Positions 8,082 to 16,604 are shown, numbered from the stretch's first letter. The stretch: DNA of 64,000 nt from Embleya sp045207655 (GCF_045207655.1 NZ_CP108785.1:1984001-2048000); one strand, 5' to 3'. Notes: generated by a model not told the origin, from the letters alone. Numbers and translations: made by a program.

Positions 8082-9284
8082 ATGGACACCGACGAGCAAG
8101 AGGGCGCCCGACTGCTTGGCGCGTTGCGCGGGACGCCGTGGACCGAGTCCGACGAGCCCGGCGTCGACGTCGCGCGTGCGATCCGGGACGGCCGGCGGAC
8201 GATCCGGGTTCGGCGTGCGCTCACGGTGGCGGGCGGTGCGATCGCCGTCGCGCTGGTGGTGCTGATGACCGTGTTGGTGGTCGCGCCGACGCACGACAAC
8301 GGGACCGGGCCGGCCTCCGGCGGCGCGTTCGACGTTCGGGAACGGGCGTTCCGGGTCGGCTCGGCGGGCGGCTACACGCCCGTGTCCTACGAGACCGGCA
8401 AGTTCCGCCAGCGGGTCGTGTTGGGCGTGGAGAAGCCGAACGGCCCGGCGGAGTTGAGCGCGACGCGGGCGATGGTGACGATGTACGCGCCGGGCCGGCT
8501 CCCGGGGGGCGAGCCTCCGCTCGGCACGCCTGCCCCACCGGTGAACGGACACGCGGCCGTGTGGCCGGCCGGCCCCGAACCGTCGGCGGATCGCCTCGAG
8601 TTGCTCTGGCAGTGGGCACCGAACGCGTGGGCGGTCGCCACGCTCGCCGGTCCGGCCGCCGACGCCGAACGTGTCCACCACGTGGCCGAAAGCGTCGTGC
8701 CGGGGGTTCGCCAACCGGCGCGCGGTCCGGTGTCGCTGGATCGGGCCGTGCTCACGGCGGGTGAACACCTGATCGCGGTGGTGGCTCCGATGGGCAAGAC
8801 CACCGGGTCGCCGCGCTACTCGCTGCGCTACGGCACCGTGGACCCGCCGGGCGCGGAGGGCACCGAGCCGGCCTGGTTCGAGGTGGGCGTGGGCGACCGG
8901 CCGCCCGGGGTCGACGAGCGACGGCTCGAGCAGGTCACCCGGTCGGACGGGGCCTTCGTCGAATTCGATCCGACTGTCGCTCAGGACCGCTCGGCCTCGA
9001 TCCTGGCCGCCGTGCGGGTGGGTGAGATTCCGTCGACCGGCCCCACCGGGCCGACGCGCACACCGCCGTCGCCGACCTACTCGGAACCGCCGTCGGATGC
9101 GCCCTCCTCGATCCTGGAGGCGACCGAGACGGCCGGTTCGCCGAGCGGGACCGCGACCATGTCGGCGGCGACCGGCGCGAGTACGGGTTCCACCTCGACC
9201 ACGTCGGCTTCCTCGACCACTGCCCCGGCTTCGACCTCCACCTCGAATGGGCCGACGACACCTCCGAGTTCGTGGGCTCCGTGA
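8082..9284 (+). CDS. Single-pass membrane protein with Ser/Thr-rich tail, sigma-factor partner
   Basis: Protein of about 400 residues downstream of the ECF sigma factor in the same operon. The first 45 residues are cytoplasmic, one helix (about 46-68, ALTVAGGAIAVALVVLMTVL) crosses the membrane, and a beta-rich extracellular domain fills about 75-310. The last 90 residues are almost only Ser, Thr, Pro and Ala, like a wall-spanning or O-glycosylated stalk. There is no zinc-binding anti-sigma motif (HxxxCxxC). A role in holding or sensing for the sigma factor is inferred from position alone. Such proteins commonly follow SigE-type genes in Streptomyces. Confidence 0.72.
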   Translation: MDTDEQEGARLLGALRGTPWTESDEPGVDVARAIRDGRRTIRVRRALTVAGGAIAVALVVLMTVLVVAPTHDNGTGPASGGAFDVRERAFRVGSAGGYTPVSYETGKFRQRVVLGVEKPNGPAELSATRAMVTMYAPGRLPGGEPPLGTPAPPVNGHAAVWPAGPEPSADRLELLWQWAPNAWAVATLAGPAADAERVHHVAESVVPGVRQPARGPVSLDRAVLTAGEHLIAVVAPMGKTTGSPRYSLRYGTVDPPGAEGTEPAWFEVGVGDRPPGVDERRLEQVTRSDGAFVEFDPTVAQDRSASILAAVRVGEIPSTGPTGPTRTPPSPTYSEPPSDAPSSILEATETAGSPSGTATMSAATGASTGSTSTTSASSTTAPASTSTSNGPTTPPSSWAP

Positions 9285-9286
9285 GT

Positions 9287-9312
9287 GGGGACGGGGTGAG
9301 ATCCCGCTCCCC
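9287..9312. terminator. Hairpin between convergent genes
   Basis: GGGGACGGG (9287-9295) pairs with CCCGCTCCCC (9303-9312) with one bulged base, directly after the stop at 9284 and before the convergent lipoprotein gene. It probably terminates the sigma-factor operon. Confidence 0.55.
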
Positions 9313-9336
9313 CCGCAGCGCCCGGCCCGGCTGCGA

Positions 9337-9870
9337 CTAGAGCTTCGCCTTCGGGTTGTTCAGGCAGCCGCTGGAGATCGTCACATGCAGGATCACCGTG
9401 TCCGGGCCGGACTTCGACCGCTCACGGGTCGATGCGATCCGGACGCCGGCCGGAGTGCCCCTCTTCGACAGGGACGCCGACACCGAGGCGGAGTCGTCGC
9501 GAGGCACGGTGCGCTCCGTCGGCATCCAACCGCGCATCTGCAACTGACCGACCATCAGGTCCTGGATCTCCGCAGGCGAGCGGCGGTCGGTCGGCGGCAG
9601 CGTCACGTCGAGCGAATGCCTGGTGCGGATCAGGTTCTCCTTGCGACTGTTCAGCAACTGCCGGTCACCGCAGGCGTCCTCCCGCATCCTGCTCAGGGGC
9701 TCGTACCGGGGAAACACCGCGTCGAAGGCGCCCTCGACGTCGGGGTTGGCCGTCGCGAACGCCTCGTCGACCGTCATGTCCGAGTCGGGCGCCCGCGTTC
9801 CGCAACCGGTCAGCGTCGACAGCGCGACAACGGCGAGAAGGCATCCGGCGGTTCCGGTCGACCACTTCAT
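9337..9870 (-). CDS. Secreted lipoprotein of unknown function
   Basis: Protein of about 177 residues with a lipoprotein signal peptide: KW at the N-terminus, hydrophobic CLLAVVALSTL, then the lipobox LTGC with the modified Cys at 23. The mature part has two further cysteines (residues 68 and 170), plausibly one disulfide. It resembles the many small Streptomyces lipoproteins without assigned function. GGAGGAG just upstream supports the ATG at 9870. It stands alone between the sigma operon and the Cse2-like gene. Confidence 0.8.
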   Translation of the reverse strand: MKWSTGTAGCLLAVVALSTLTGCGTRAPDSDMTVDEAFATANPDVEGAFDAVFPRYEPLSRMREDACGDRQLLNSRKENLIRTRHSLDVTLPPTDRRSPAEIQDLMVGQLQMRGWMPTERTVPRDDSASVSASLSKRGTPAGVRIASTRERSKSGPDTVILHVTISSGCLNNPKAKL

Positions 9871-10085
9871 CCCGCTCCTCCGAACACCTCGCGTCCCGGT
9901 ACCGAACGACGGCCGGTGTCGTGACCCAGCACACGTCGTCGCGGCCTCGACCGATCCCTACCCGCGAAGGGCGGGGTCTGCGCATCCCGGGCACGATCGG
10001 CGACCGCGGATGTCCCGTTCCACCCGAAACCAACTCTCCGGCAAAACATCCGATTTCGCCCCCCGCGCGCGAGACCGCGGGCCGG

Positions 10086-10679
10086 TCACGGGCGGCGGAT
10101 GTCACCGCCTCCGGCCGGAGTCCCGTGCAGGTCGTGGAAGTCCTCCTCCCACCGGTTCCGGGCGTAGCGTCGGCCGACCGGGGTCTCCCACCACAACATG
10201 TCCTTGGCCAGGCGGACATGGTCGAGGGCGATGCCTCTGCGGCGCAGCAGGGGCATGAGCGTGCGCAGGTGGGCGGCCAACTCGTCGACTGTGCCGGCCT
10301 CGACGGCGGCGTCGAAGCGGGTGCGTTGTCGCCGTTGCACGAGGGTCCGCTCGGGCGCGATCAGCAGCGACAGGTCCCGGCAGGCGGCGCCGATCGAGGT
10401 GCCGTCCGGGCGGTGCGGCGAGGTCCCGGTCGTTCCCTGGTGGAGCAGGTACAGCGTGACCACTCGGCAGACGGTCCGGGTCGCGCGGCGTGGTTCGAGG
10501 GTGTGCGGCAGGTGAGCGGTGATCGGCTCCACGGCCGACGCCGACAGGCGGGCGTCGGCGCCGGGGGAAAAGCGTCCGGCCAGGGTGCGATCGCCGTGTA
10601 CGCGGAGCAGAAACGCGTGCAGGGCGTGCTCCCAGGGCGCCCAGTAGGCGGAGACGCGCGCGATCGACGGCGCCGTCAT
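10086..10679 (-). CDS. cse2: Orphan Cse2/CasB-like protein (type I-E Cascade small-subunit family)
   Basis: Protein of about 197 residues resembling Cse2, the all-helical small subunit of type I-E Cascade that contacts target DNA. The family layout is visible: an N-terminal helical part ending in RVVTLYLLHQG, then GTSIGAACRDL (E. coli has GISLGRAL), an arginine-rich RRQRTRF, DELAAHLRTLMPLLRR, and the C-terminal signature LDHVRLAKDMLWWE...RWEEDF (E. coli LDWPLMARMLTWW...LLEDF). No cas3, cse1, cas7, cas5, cas6, cas1 or cas2 homologue and no repeat array lie in the window. It is therefore an orphan, either a relic or a repurposed protein. ATG at 10679 chosen; a GTG at 10691 is possible. Confidence 0.72.
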   Translation of the reverse strand: MTAPSIARVSAYWAPWEHALHAFLLRVHGDRTLAGRFSPGADARLSASAVEPITAHLPHTLEPRRATRTVCRVVTLYLLHQGTTGTSPHRPDGTSIGAACRDLSLLIAPERTLVQRRQRTRFDAAVEAGTVDELAAHLRTLMPLLRRRGIALDHVRLAKDMLWWETPVGRRYARNRWEEDFHDLHGTPAGGGDIRRP

Positions 10680-10835
10680 CGCGCGCACCACGTCGTGAAA
10701 GCCATGCCGTCGTCCTTACTGCCGTCGTCCACCGACCGAAGACGAAACGACACCGACCCCGGCCGGCGTCGCCCTGTCCCCATGAAGACGCACGACGGTC
10801 CCCGCGTGTGACACAAACCCTCGACCCGGTCGCCG

Positions 10836-11378
10836 TCACACCGCGTCGCGCGGGGCAGGTGGGCTCGTCAGGGTGTTCAGCCACGCGGTGATGGTGGTGA
10901 AGTCGCTTTCGGTGAGGCCCGGGCGGGGGTCGACACGGTGGAGGAGGGCGGGGCCCTTGTGGTGGGCGGCGACCCATGCTCGGTCGGTGTCGGTGACCTC
11001 GTCGTCGATCCAGACGAACGGGCGGCCCGCCGCCCGGAGTACGAGTGTGCGGGTCTTCCAATGCAGGCCGTCGCGCTCGTCCTGGTCGTCGATGGCGGAC
11101 TGCTCCGGCCAGATCACCACGGCGAGTTCCGGTAGACCGATCCGAGGGGAGATGTATCGGTTCGCCTCCTCCATCCACGCCGTGGCCCAGAGCAGCTCGC
11201 ACGCCAGCCCCAGCAGTCGCGATCCGTGCTCCGGATCGGCCCTGGCCAGAAGGGGGTTCGCGTCGGCGTCCAAGCGCTCCGGATCCGAACCATGGGTCGG
11301 ATACTCGGCCGCCCCGAAGGGAAGCAGCGGTCCATCGACGTCGAGGAAGCGCAGCGGACGCTGCACGGAGCCGGTCAC
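10836..11378 (-). CDS. HAD-like domain protein
   Basis: Protein of about 180 residues with two HAD-superfamily landmarks: motif I as RFLDVDGPLLPF near the N-terminus and a late acidic motif WIDDEVTD at about residues 121-128. Cap and other motifs are weak. It belongs to a group common in Streptomyces annotated only as HAD domain-containing. GTG at 11378 is taken because homologous sequence starts there; the frame further upstream is low-complexity. It lies 65 bases after the NarL-type regulator, same strand. Likely phosphatase or phosphotransferase, substrate unknown. Confidence 0.72.
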   Translation of the reverse strand: MTGSVQRPLRFLDVDGPLLPFGAAEYPTHGSDPERLDADANPLLARADPEHGSRLLGLACELLWATAWMEEANRYISPRIGLPELAVVIWPEQSAIDDQDERDGLHWKTRTLVLRAAGRPFVWIDDEVTDTDRAWVAAHHKGPALLHRVDPRPGLTESDFTTITAWLNTLTSPPAPRDAV

Positions 11379-11443
11379 GACCGCACGATAGCGACCCAGC
11401 CCCCACGGACCGACCGGCAGGCCGAACCGGGCCGGACGGGCAC

Positions 11444-12088
11444 TCAGTGGTCCAGGTACGCCAACACCGCCAGGACCCGTCGGTTGTCGCTGTCGGACGG
11501 CTGGAGATCGAGCTTGGTGAAGATACTCCCGATGTGCTTGGCGACCGCCTTCTCGGTGATGAACAGGCCCTCGGCGATGCCCGCGTTGGAGCGGCCCTGG
11601 GCCAACCATTCCAACACCTCGCGTTCGCGCGGGGTCAGGCTGCCCAGGTGGGTGTCGCGGTCCTTGCCGGTGAGCAGTTGGGAGACCACGTGCGGGTCCA
11701 TCGCGGTGCCGCCGTCGGCCACCCGTCGGATGGTGTCGACGAACTGTCCGCCGTCGAAGACGCGGTCCTTGAGGATGTAGCCGACTCCGCCCGCGCCGTC
11801 GGCGAGCAATTCGTGGGCGTACAGCGGCTCGACGTATTGGGACAGCAGCAGTACGGGCAGCCCCGGCATCCGGCGGCGGGCTTCGAGGGCCGCGCGGAGG
11901 CCGTCGTCGGTGAACGTCGGGGGCAGCCGGACGTCCACGATCGCGACGTCGGGTCGCAGTCCGGTGAGTGCGGTCAGCAGGTCCGGCCCGCTCTCCACGG
12001 CGGCGACGACGTCGTGGCCGTACGCCCGGAGCAGTCGGATCACGCCGTCCCGGAGGAGGAAGTGATCTTCGGCGAGGACGATGCGCAC
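11444..12088 (-). CDS. NarL/FixJ-type response regulator
   Basis: Two-domain transcription factor of 214 residues. The receiver has the acidic pocket (LAEDH at 6-8), phosphoacceptor Asp at about 52 (VAIVDVRLP), and Lys at about 107 (ILKDRV). The C-terminal LuxR-type HTH reads LTPREREVLEWLAQGRSN (about 150-167) with TEKAVAKHIGSIFTKL. Its first 49 bases overlap the end of the upstream sensor kinase gene, so the pair is translationally coupled. It is presumably phosphorylated by that kinase; targets unknown. Confidence 0.93.
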   Translation of the reverse strand: MRIVLAEDHFLLRDGVIRLLRAYGHDVVAAVESGPDLLTALTGLRPDVAIVDVRLPPTFTDDGLRAALEARRRMPGLPVLLLSQYVEPLYAHELLADGAGGVGYILKDRVFDGGQFVDTIRRVADGGTAMDPHVVSQLLTGKDRDTHLGSLTPREREVLEWLAQGRSNAGIAEGLFITEKAVAKHIGSIFTKLDLQPSDSDNRRVLAVLAYLDH

Positions 12089-13377
12089 ACGATCTCCATG
12101 GTCACCAGGGTCGGGCCGTTCGGCGGGCTGTGTACGGCCAGGACCCCGTCGAAGGCGGCGAGCCGTCGCTGGACGCCTCGAAGTCCGCTCCCCCGGTTGA
12201 CGTCCGCGCCGCCTCGGCCGTCGTCGGTGATCTCGACGCGCAGCAGCCCGCGATCGTAGTGGATGGCGAGGTCGACCCGCTCGGCGCCCGAATGTTTCAC
12301 GGCGTTGGTCAGGACCTCCGAGACGGCGAAGTACACGGCCGACTCCACCGGCGCCTCCACCCGCCCCGGCAGATCGACGGTGACGCGCACGTCGAGCGGG
12401 CAGACCATGGCGAGTGAGCGTACGGCGTCGCCCAGGCCCCGGTCGGCCAGGATCGGTGGGTGGATCCCGTGCACCAGGTCACGCAGTTCCGCCAGCGCGG
12501 CGGACGAGGATTCGCGTGCCTGGACCAGCAGTTCGCGCACCGCGGCGGGATCGCTGTCGAGCAGGTGCTCGGCGGCGCCCAGCGTCATGCCCATCGCGAC
12601 CAGGCGGGCCTGGGCGCCGTCGTGCAGGTCGCGCTCGATCCGCCGGATCTCGGCCGAACGGGTGTCGGCCGCCTCGGACCGCGTGGCGGTGAGGTGTTCG
12701 ATGCGGTGCGCCATCAGCGCCTTCTCGCCGGGCGCGAGCACGGCCCGGAGGTACCGGGCGTGCAGGCGTACCGAACGCGGTGCCAGCCACAGGGCCAACG
12801 GCAGTTGGAGCAGCCCGAGCACACCCGCCAGGGTGGCGGTGGCCTGCCCCTTGATCGGGATGAACAGATACCACAGGCCGTCCCACTCCTGTGTCCACGC
12901 GACCCCGTGGAACGCCAGGGCGATCGCCCACAGGCCACCGAGGATCAGCGCGCTGGGACCGACCGCGATCAGCGCACCGACGATCGGGTCGATCGCCACC
13001 CACAACCAGTCACGCCATGTCTGCGGATCCCGGACGATCCACCGGAGCCGCGCGAGGAGACCTCGCAGGCCGGGGGTCCGCGCGGGCGCCGGGGCGTAGT
13101 GGGCCGGGATCCGCACTCCGGACCACCGATGGGCCAACTCGCGCTGCCGGTCCGCCAGTCGCCGGACCGCGCACACGACGGGCGCGAGCAACGGCAGGCC
13201 CAGACCGGTACCGAGCAACAGCACGACCAGCGAGAGCGCCAACGACAGGAGCGTCGCCACGAACGACAGCCCCCACAACGCCACCGATCGCCCCACGGCC
13301 ACCAACCCCGCGCGGAGCCGATGACCCTCGCCCGTCCCCCGCGACCGAGTCCCGCCGCCGTGCCCCGTGTGATTCAT
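12040..13377 (-). CDS. Sensor histidine kinase (HisKA_3 class)
   Basis: Membrane kinase of about 445 residues, partner of the overlapping NarL-type regulator. The N-terminal half holds four to five hydrophobic segments (for example ALWGLSFVATLLSLALSLVV and VGALIAVGPSALILGGLW), matching the putative-sensor domain of actinobacterial kinases. The phosphorylation site is IERDLHDGAQARLVAMGM, with His in the LHDG motif, and the ATPase domain has EVLTNAVKHSG, DDGRGG and GSGLRGVQRRL. ATG at 13377 (MNHTGHGG) starts the gene; the open frame extends upstream without conserved sequence. Signal unknown. Confidence 0.92.
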   Translation of the reverse strand: MNHTGHGGGTRSRGTGEGHRLRAGLVAVGRSVALWGLSFVATLLSLALSLVVLLLGTGLGLPLLAPVVCAVRRLADRQRELAHRWSGVRIPAHYAPAPARTPGLRGLLARLRWIVRDPQTWRDWLWVAIDPIVGALIAVGPSALILGGLWAIALAFHGVAWTQEWDGLWYLFIPIKGQATATLAGVLGLLQLPLALWLAPRSVRLHARYLRAVLAPGEKALMAHRIEHLTATRSEAADTRSAEIRRIERDLHDGAQARLVAMGMTLGAAEHLLDSDPAAVRELLVQARESSSAALAELRDLVHGIHPPILADRGLGDAVRSLAMVCPLDVRVTVDLPGRVEAPVESAVYFAVSEVLTNAVKHSGAERVDLAIHYDRGLLRVEITDDGRGGADVNRGSGLRGVQRRLAAFDGVLAVHSPPNGPTLVTMEIVCASSSPKITSSSGTA

Positions 13378-13612
13378 CCGTCGTGCGCCTCTCGATGCGA
13401 TTCGGTACGTCGGCCCATGGGCTGTGGCCAGTATGCGGTGGCCCGGTGCGGTCTGTCGGTAGAGGAATGTCCCCTCTCGGCGGCCGAATCGCAGGGATTG
13501 TCGGGAACACGCGATTCCTGAAGACACGCCCTGGCCCGCGACCCGGCGGGTGATCCACCCATCTGCCTCGGCGCGGGGACAGGTCGGAGCGGCAGGCTCT
13601 ATTCTCGAACAC

Positions 13613-13882
13613 ATGTCCGAACAACCCGAATCACTGCCCGCCCGCCTGTTGCCGTTGCTCGACTTCCAGCTCGGGTTCGAGCGTGCCCATCTCGCCTGCC
13701 TCCGGGCGGCCGAACTCGGCGACGAGGAAGCGCTGCACCGGGGCCGGGCCGCCCGCCTGCACGCCATGCGAGCCCTGATCACCGCCCGCGCCGCCGCGGG
13801 CGCCGACAGCGCCCCCGATCGCGACGTGCTCAAGCTCGCCGCCCTGGCGGCCCTCGCCCGGGAGTCCTCCGAGGCCACCTGA
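13613..13882 (+). CDS. Small hypothetical helical protein
   Basis: Protein of about 89 residues, not recognised. It is acidic to neutral and almost entirely alpha-helical in composition (Ala, Leu, Arg, Glu), with no signal peptide, membrane helix or cysteine. ATG at 13613 is preferred over an in-frame upstream ATG because conserved-looking sequence begins there. It is divergent from the kinase gene and converges on ku, with 43 bases between the two stop codons. Confidence 0.6.
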   Translation: MSEQPESLPARLLPLLDFQLGFERAHLACLRAAELGDEEALHRGRAARLHAMRALITARAAAGADSAPDRDVLKLAALAALARESSEAT

Positions 13883-13925
13883 CGACGACAACGGCGCGAG
13901 CCGAGTGCGTCCGACGGCCGCCGCG

Positions 13926-14837
13926 TCAGCCCGTCTTCCGGCGCGGCCGCGTCGTCGTGGTCTTCTTCGCCGAGGCGCGGCCGGTAGCGGCCTTCGCCGA
14001 CGCCCGGGTCTTCGTCGTCGCGGGCGCCTTGGTATCGGTGCGCTTCGCCGGCTTGGGATGGTCCTTCTCGGCGGCCTCGACGCTCGCGGTCAACACCGAC
14101 ATCAGGTCGACCACATTGCTCTCGCCGGTCGAGCGCGCGGCGACCTCGTCGGGGTGGGCACCGGTGGCCTTGGCCTCGACCAGGGCGTCCAGGGCGCGCT
14201 GATAGTCGTCCTGCACGTCGCCCAGGTCGAAGTCCTCACTGAGGGTGTCCATCAGCGAGGCCGCCATCTTCAGCTCCTGGGGGCGGATGGTGACGTTCTC
14301 CGTGGGGGCGATGCCCTCGGGGGCCCGGAGTTCGTCCGGCCACAACATGGTCTGGAGGGTGAGGAGGTCGCCCCGGGCGCGGACCAGCGCCAGGCTCTCC
14401 CGCGTGGACAGCGTGATCTTGGTGACCGCGGCCCTGGACTGCCCGGCCAGGGCCTGTCTGATCAGCACGTACGGCTTGGTCGCCGCCGGCGTCGCGGGCC
14501 CCAGGTAGTAGGGCTTGGACAGTGTCAACGGGTCGATCCCGGCCTCGTCGACGAAGGCCAGGACGTCGACGACCTTCTTGCTCGGCAGCGGCAGCTCGGC
14601 CATGTCCTCGTCCGTGAGGACGACCTGACGACCGTCCGAGGACTCGTACGCCTTGGCGATGTCCGCATAGGCGACCTCCTCGCCCTCCAGCTCGCACACC
14701 CGCTTGTACCGGATCCGGCCACCGTCCTCCCGATGCACCTGATGGCCTGGCGAGCGATGCTCGGACACCGCCGAGTAAAGCTGGACCGGGATGCTCACCA
14801 GCCCGAACGAAATGGCACCCTTCCACGACGCCCGCAT
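13926..14837 (-). CDS. ku: Bacterial Ku, non-homologous end-joining protein
   Basis: Homodimeric ring protein of about 303 residues that binds double-strand DNA ends and recruits LigD. The N-terminus MRASWKGAISFGLVSIPVQLY is characteristic of the family. The core beta-barrel continues through YKRVCELEGEEV and LAFVDEAGIDPL. The last 60 residues are a lysine/arginine/threonine-rich tail, as in actinobacterial Ku proteins that hold DNA through a basic extension. No ligD is in the window. The start codon lies inside the 3' end of a truncated upstream reading frame, which may couple its translation. Confidence 0.96.
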   Translation of the reverse strand: MRASWKGAISFGLVSIPVQLYSAVSEHRSPGHQVHREDGGRIRYKRVCELEGEEVAYADIAKAYESSDGRQVVLTDEDMAELPLPSKKVVDVLAFVDEAGIDPLTLSKPYYLGPATPAATKPYVLIRQALAGQSRAAVTKITLSTRESLALVRARGDLLTLQTMLWPDELRAPEGIAPTENVTIRPQELKMAASLMDTLSEDFDLGDVQDDYQRALDALVEAKATGAHPDEVAARSTGESNVVDLMSVLTASVEAAEKDHPKPAKRTDTKAPATTKTRASAKAATGRASAKKTTTTRPRRKTG

Positions 14838-14968
14838 ACCGACCTCTGACCGTTTTGATGGGAAATGACCATCTTCAACGGTAGGCCGGCCGCCGCCTCG
14901 GCGCCTCGACCCAGCGCGGCGCGGTCCTGCGCCTCGACGGCGGCGCGAAAGTGTGCCGCGGTGTCCAT
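14795..14968 (-). pseudogene. Truncated SnoaL-like frame overlapping the ku start
   Basis: An open frame of 57 codons starts at an ATG (14966-14968) with a good Shine-Dalgarno (GAGGAG, eight bases upstream). Its first 19 residues, MDTAAHFRAAVEAQDRAAL, look like the N-terminus of a SnoaL/nuclear-transport-factor-2 protein. After residue 20 the similarity stops and the frame runs in another register over the first 14 codons of ku. The rest of the domain has probably been deleted, leaving promoter, ribosome site and leader upstream of ku. It was too short for the usual ORF cut-off. Confidence 0.5.
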
Positions 14969-14980
14969 CACGTCTCCTCG

Positions 14981-15014
14981 TACTCATGAATATGACTAGT
15001 CACTTTCTTGAGTA
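14981..15014. promoter_or_regulatory. 34-bp dyad, candidate PadR operator
   Basis: TACTCATGAA (14981-14990) and TTCTTGAGTA (15005-15014) are inverted copies with one mismatch, around a central perfect palindrome GACTAGTC (14994-15001). The site is AT-rich compared with its surroundings. It sits between the leftward SnoaL-like remnant/ku and the rightward PadR gene, so PadR could repress both directions. Confidence 0.65.
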
Positions 15015-15064
15015 TGATGCCGGGACGGCGGATGCCTGGAAAGACGATCGGAAGGGACGCTGCG

Positions 15065-15646
15065 ATGGCCTTGCGGCATGCCGTACTGGCGGCGCTGCTG
15101 GACGGCGAGTACAGCGGCTATCAACTGGCCAAGGCGTTCGACATCGGCGTCGCGAACTTCTGGCACGCACTGCCCCAGCAGCTCTACGCCGAGTTGGCCA
15201 GGCTGGAGAAGGAGGGCCTGGTCACCGGTCGGCAGGTGATCCAGGAGACGCGGCCCAACAAGCGCCTGTTCCGGGTCTCCGACGCGGGCCTGGCCGAGTT
15301 GGAGCGGTTCGCGGCGGCGGTGTCCAAGCCGTCCTTCATCCGCGACGACCTGGCGGTCAAGGTCCAGGCCGTCGACTACGTCGCCACCGGGCCGATGATC
15401 GCCCACCTCGAGGAGCGCGCGTCCGCCGCCGAGGCCCGGATCGCGCTCTTCGGCGACCTGCTGCGCCGGATGCGCGGCGATCTGGACGAGGAGGAGTTCC
15501 TCCTCCGCGGCGAGCGGATCGGGCCCTACCTGACCTGCGTCCGCGGCCTGGCCTTCGAACGAGGCAACCGGGACTGGTGCCTGCGCGTCGCGGGCGTCCT
15601 CCGGGAGAGGGAAAGGCGAACGACCCATGTCCACACCCCACGGTGA
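15065..15646 (+). CDS. PadR family transcriptional regulator
   Basis: Repressor of about 193 residues. The N-terminal winged helix (ALRHAVLAALLDGEYSGYQL, then LYAELARLEKEGLV) is the PadR signature. A C-terminal helical dimerisation domain (PF10400-like) follows from about residue 95. ATG at 15065 is chosen because GGAAGGG precedes it and the domain begins at once; upstream in-frame codons overlap the operator. The gene overlaps the downstream SGNH hydrolase by 20 bases. Phenolic ligands are common for the family; none can be assigned here. Confidence 0.9.
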   Translation: MALRHAVLAALLDGEYSGYQLAKAFDIGVANFWHALPQQLYAELARLEKEGLVTGRQVIQETRPNKRLFRVSDAGLAELERFAAAVSKPSFIRDDLAVKVQAVDYVATGPMIAHLEERASAAEARIALFGDLLRRMRGDLDEEEFLLRGERIGPYLTCVRGLAFERGNRDWCLRVAGVLRERERRTTHVHTPR

Positions 15647-16502
15647 ACACCCGAAACCCGTGACGTACGCACGCTATGTCGCCTTGGGCGACAGCCAGAC
15701 CGAAGGGCTGGGCGACGGAGACGACGCCACCGGCCTGCGCGGGTGGGCCGACCGCCTCGCCGAGCGACTCGCGGTCGCCAACCCCTCCCTCCGGTACGCG
15801 AACCTGGCCGTACGCGGACGGGTCGCGGAACAGGTCCGCGCCGAACAACTCGGACCCGCGCTGGCCCTGCGACCGGATCTGGCCACCGTCCTCGCCGGGG
15901 TCAACGACCTGCTCCGGCCTCGATTCGACGCGGCGGAGGTGGTCGCCCACCTGGAGGAGATGTTCGCCGCGCTCACCGCCTCCGGGGCCCGGGTCGCCAC
16001 CGCCACCTTCCCCGACGTCGGCCGGATCGCGCCGCTCGCCCGACCGCTGCGGCCACGCGTGCTCGATCTCAACGCCCGGATCCGCGCGGCCGCCGCCCGC
16101 CATCACGTCACGGTCGCCGAAACGGCGTACCCTCCCGTCACCACCGACCCGAGGTTGTGGAGCCGGGACCGGCTGCACGCCAGTCCCCTGGGCCACGACC
16201 GCATCGCCGCGGCCATCGCCGACGCCCTGGGGCTTCCCGGCAGCGACGACACCTGGACGCTCCCGCTGCCCCCGCTGCCGACCCCGACCGGACCGCGAGC
16301 CGCGGTGGCCGAGGTGCGCTGGGGCGCCGCGTTCCTCGGGCCGTGGCTGGTACGGCGGGTGCGCGGCCGCTCCTCCGGCGACGGCCGCACCGCGAAGCGG
16401 CCCGACCTCCTGCCGTGGACCGCCGCCCCCGACTCGCCCACGGTCCTCGGGCGGGTCGACCTCGCGACAGGCGGGGCGGGCGGTCTCGGCGCCGACGTGT
16501 GA
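15627..16502 (+). CDS. SGNH/GDSL-type hydrolase
   Basis: Esterase-fold enzyme of about 291 residues without signal peptide. Block I is ALGDSQTEGLG (catalytic Ser in GDSxTEG), block III is GVNDLLR, and block V is DRLHASPLGH with the catalytic Asp and His. About 45 residues extend beyond the domain. It starts 20 bases before the end of the PadR gene, so the two are co-transcribed and the hydrolase may be a PadR target. Acyl-ester substrate unknown. Confidence 0.9.
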   Translation: MSTPHGEHPKPVTYARYVALGDSQTEGLGDGDDATGLRGWADRLAERLAVANPSLRYANLAVRGRVAEQVRAEQLGPALALRPDLATVLAGVNDLLRPRFDAAEVVAHLEEMFAALTASGARVATATFPDVGRIAPLARPLRPRVLDLNARIRAAAARHHVTVAETAYPPVTTDPRLWSRDRLHASPLGHDRIAAAIADALGLPGSDDTWTLPLPPLPTPTGPRAAVAEVRWGAAFLGPWLVRRVRGRSSGDGRTAKRPDLLPWTAAPDSPTVLGRVDLATGGAGGLGADV

Positions 16503-16604
16503 TCCCTCGGGTGTGTCGCGATGAGTTTTGGGTGGGCGAAACGGTCAAATCACTTGAGCACCGCCCGACCCCGCCCGACCCCGACCGGAAAGCAGGACGC
16601 CACC

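Noticed and set aside
9871..10835. Possible CRISPR array near the Cse2-like gene
   Set aside because: No regularly spaced repeats of 20-40 bp occur on either side of the gene.
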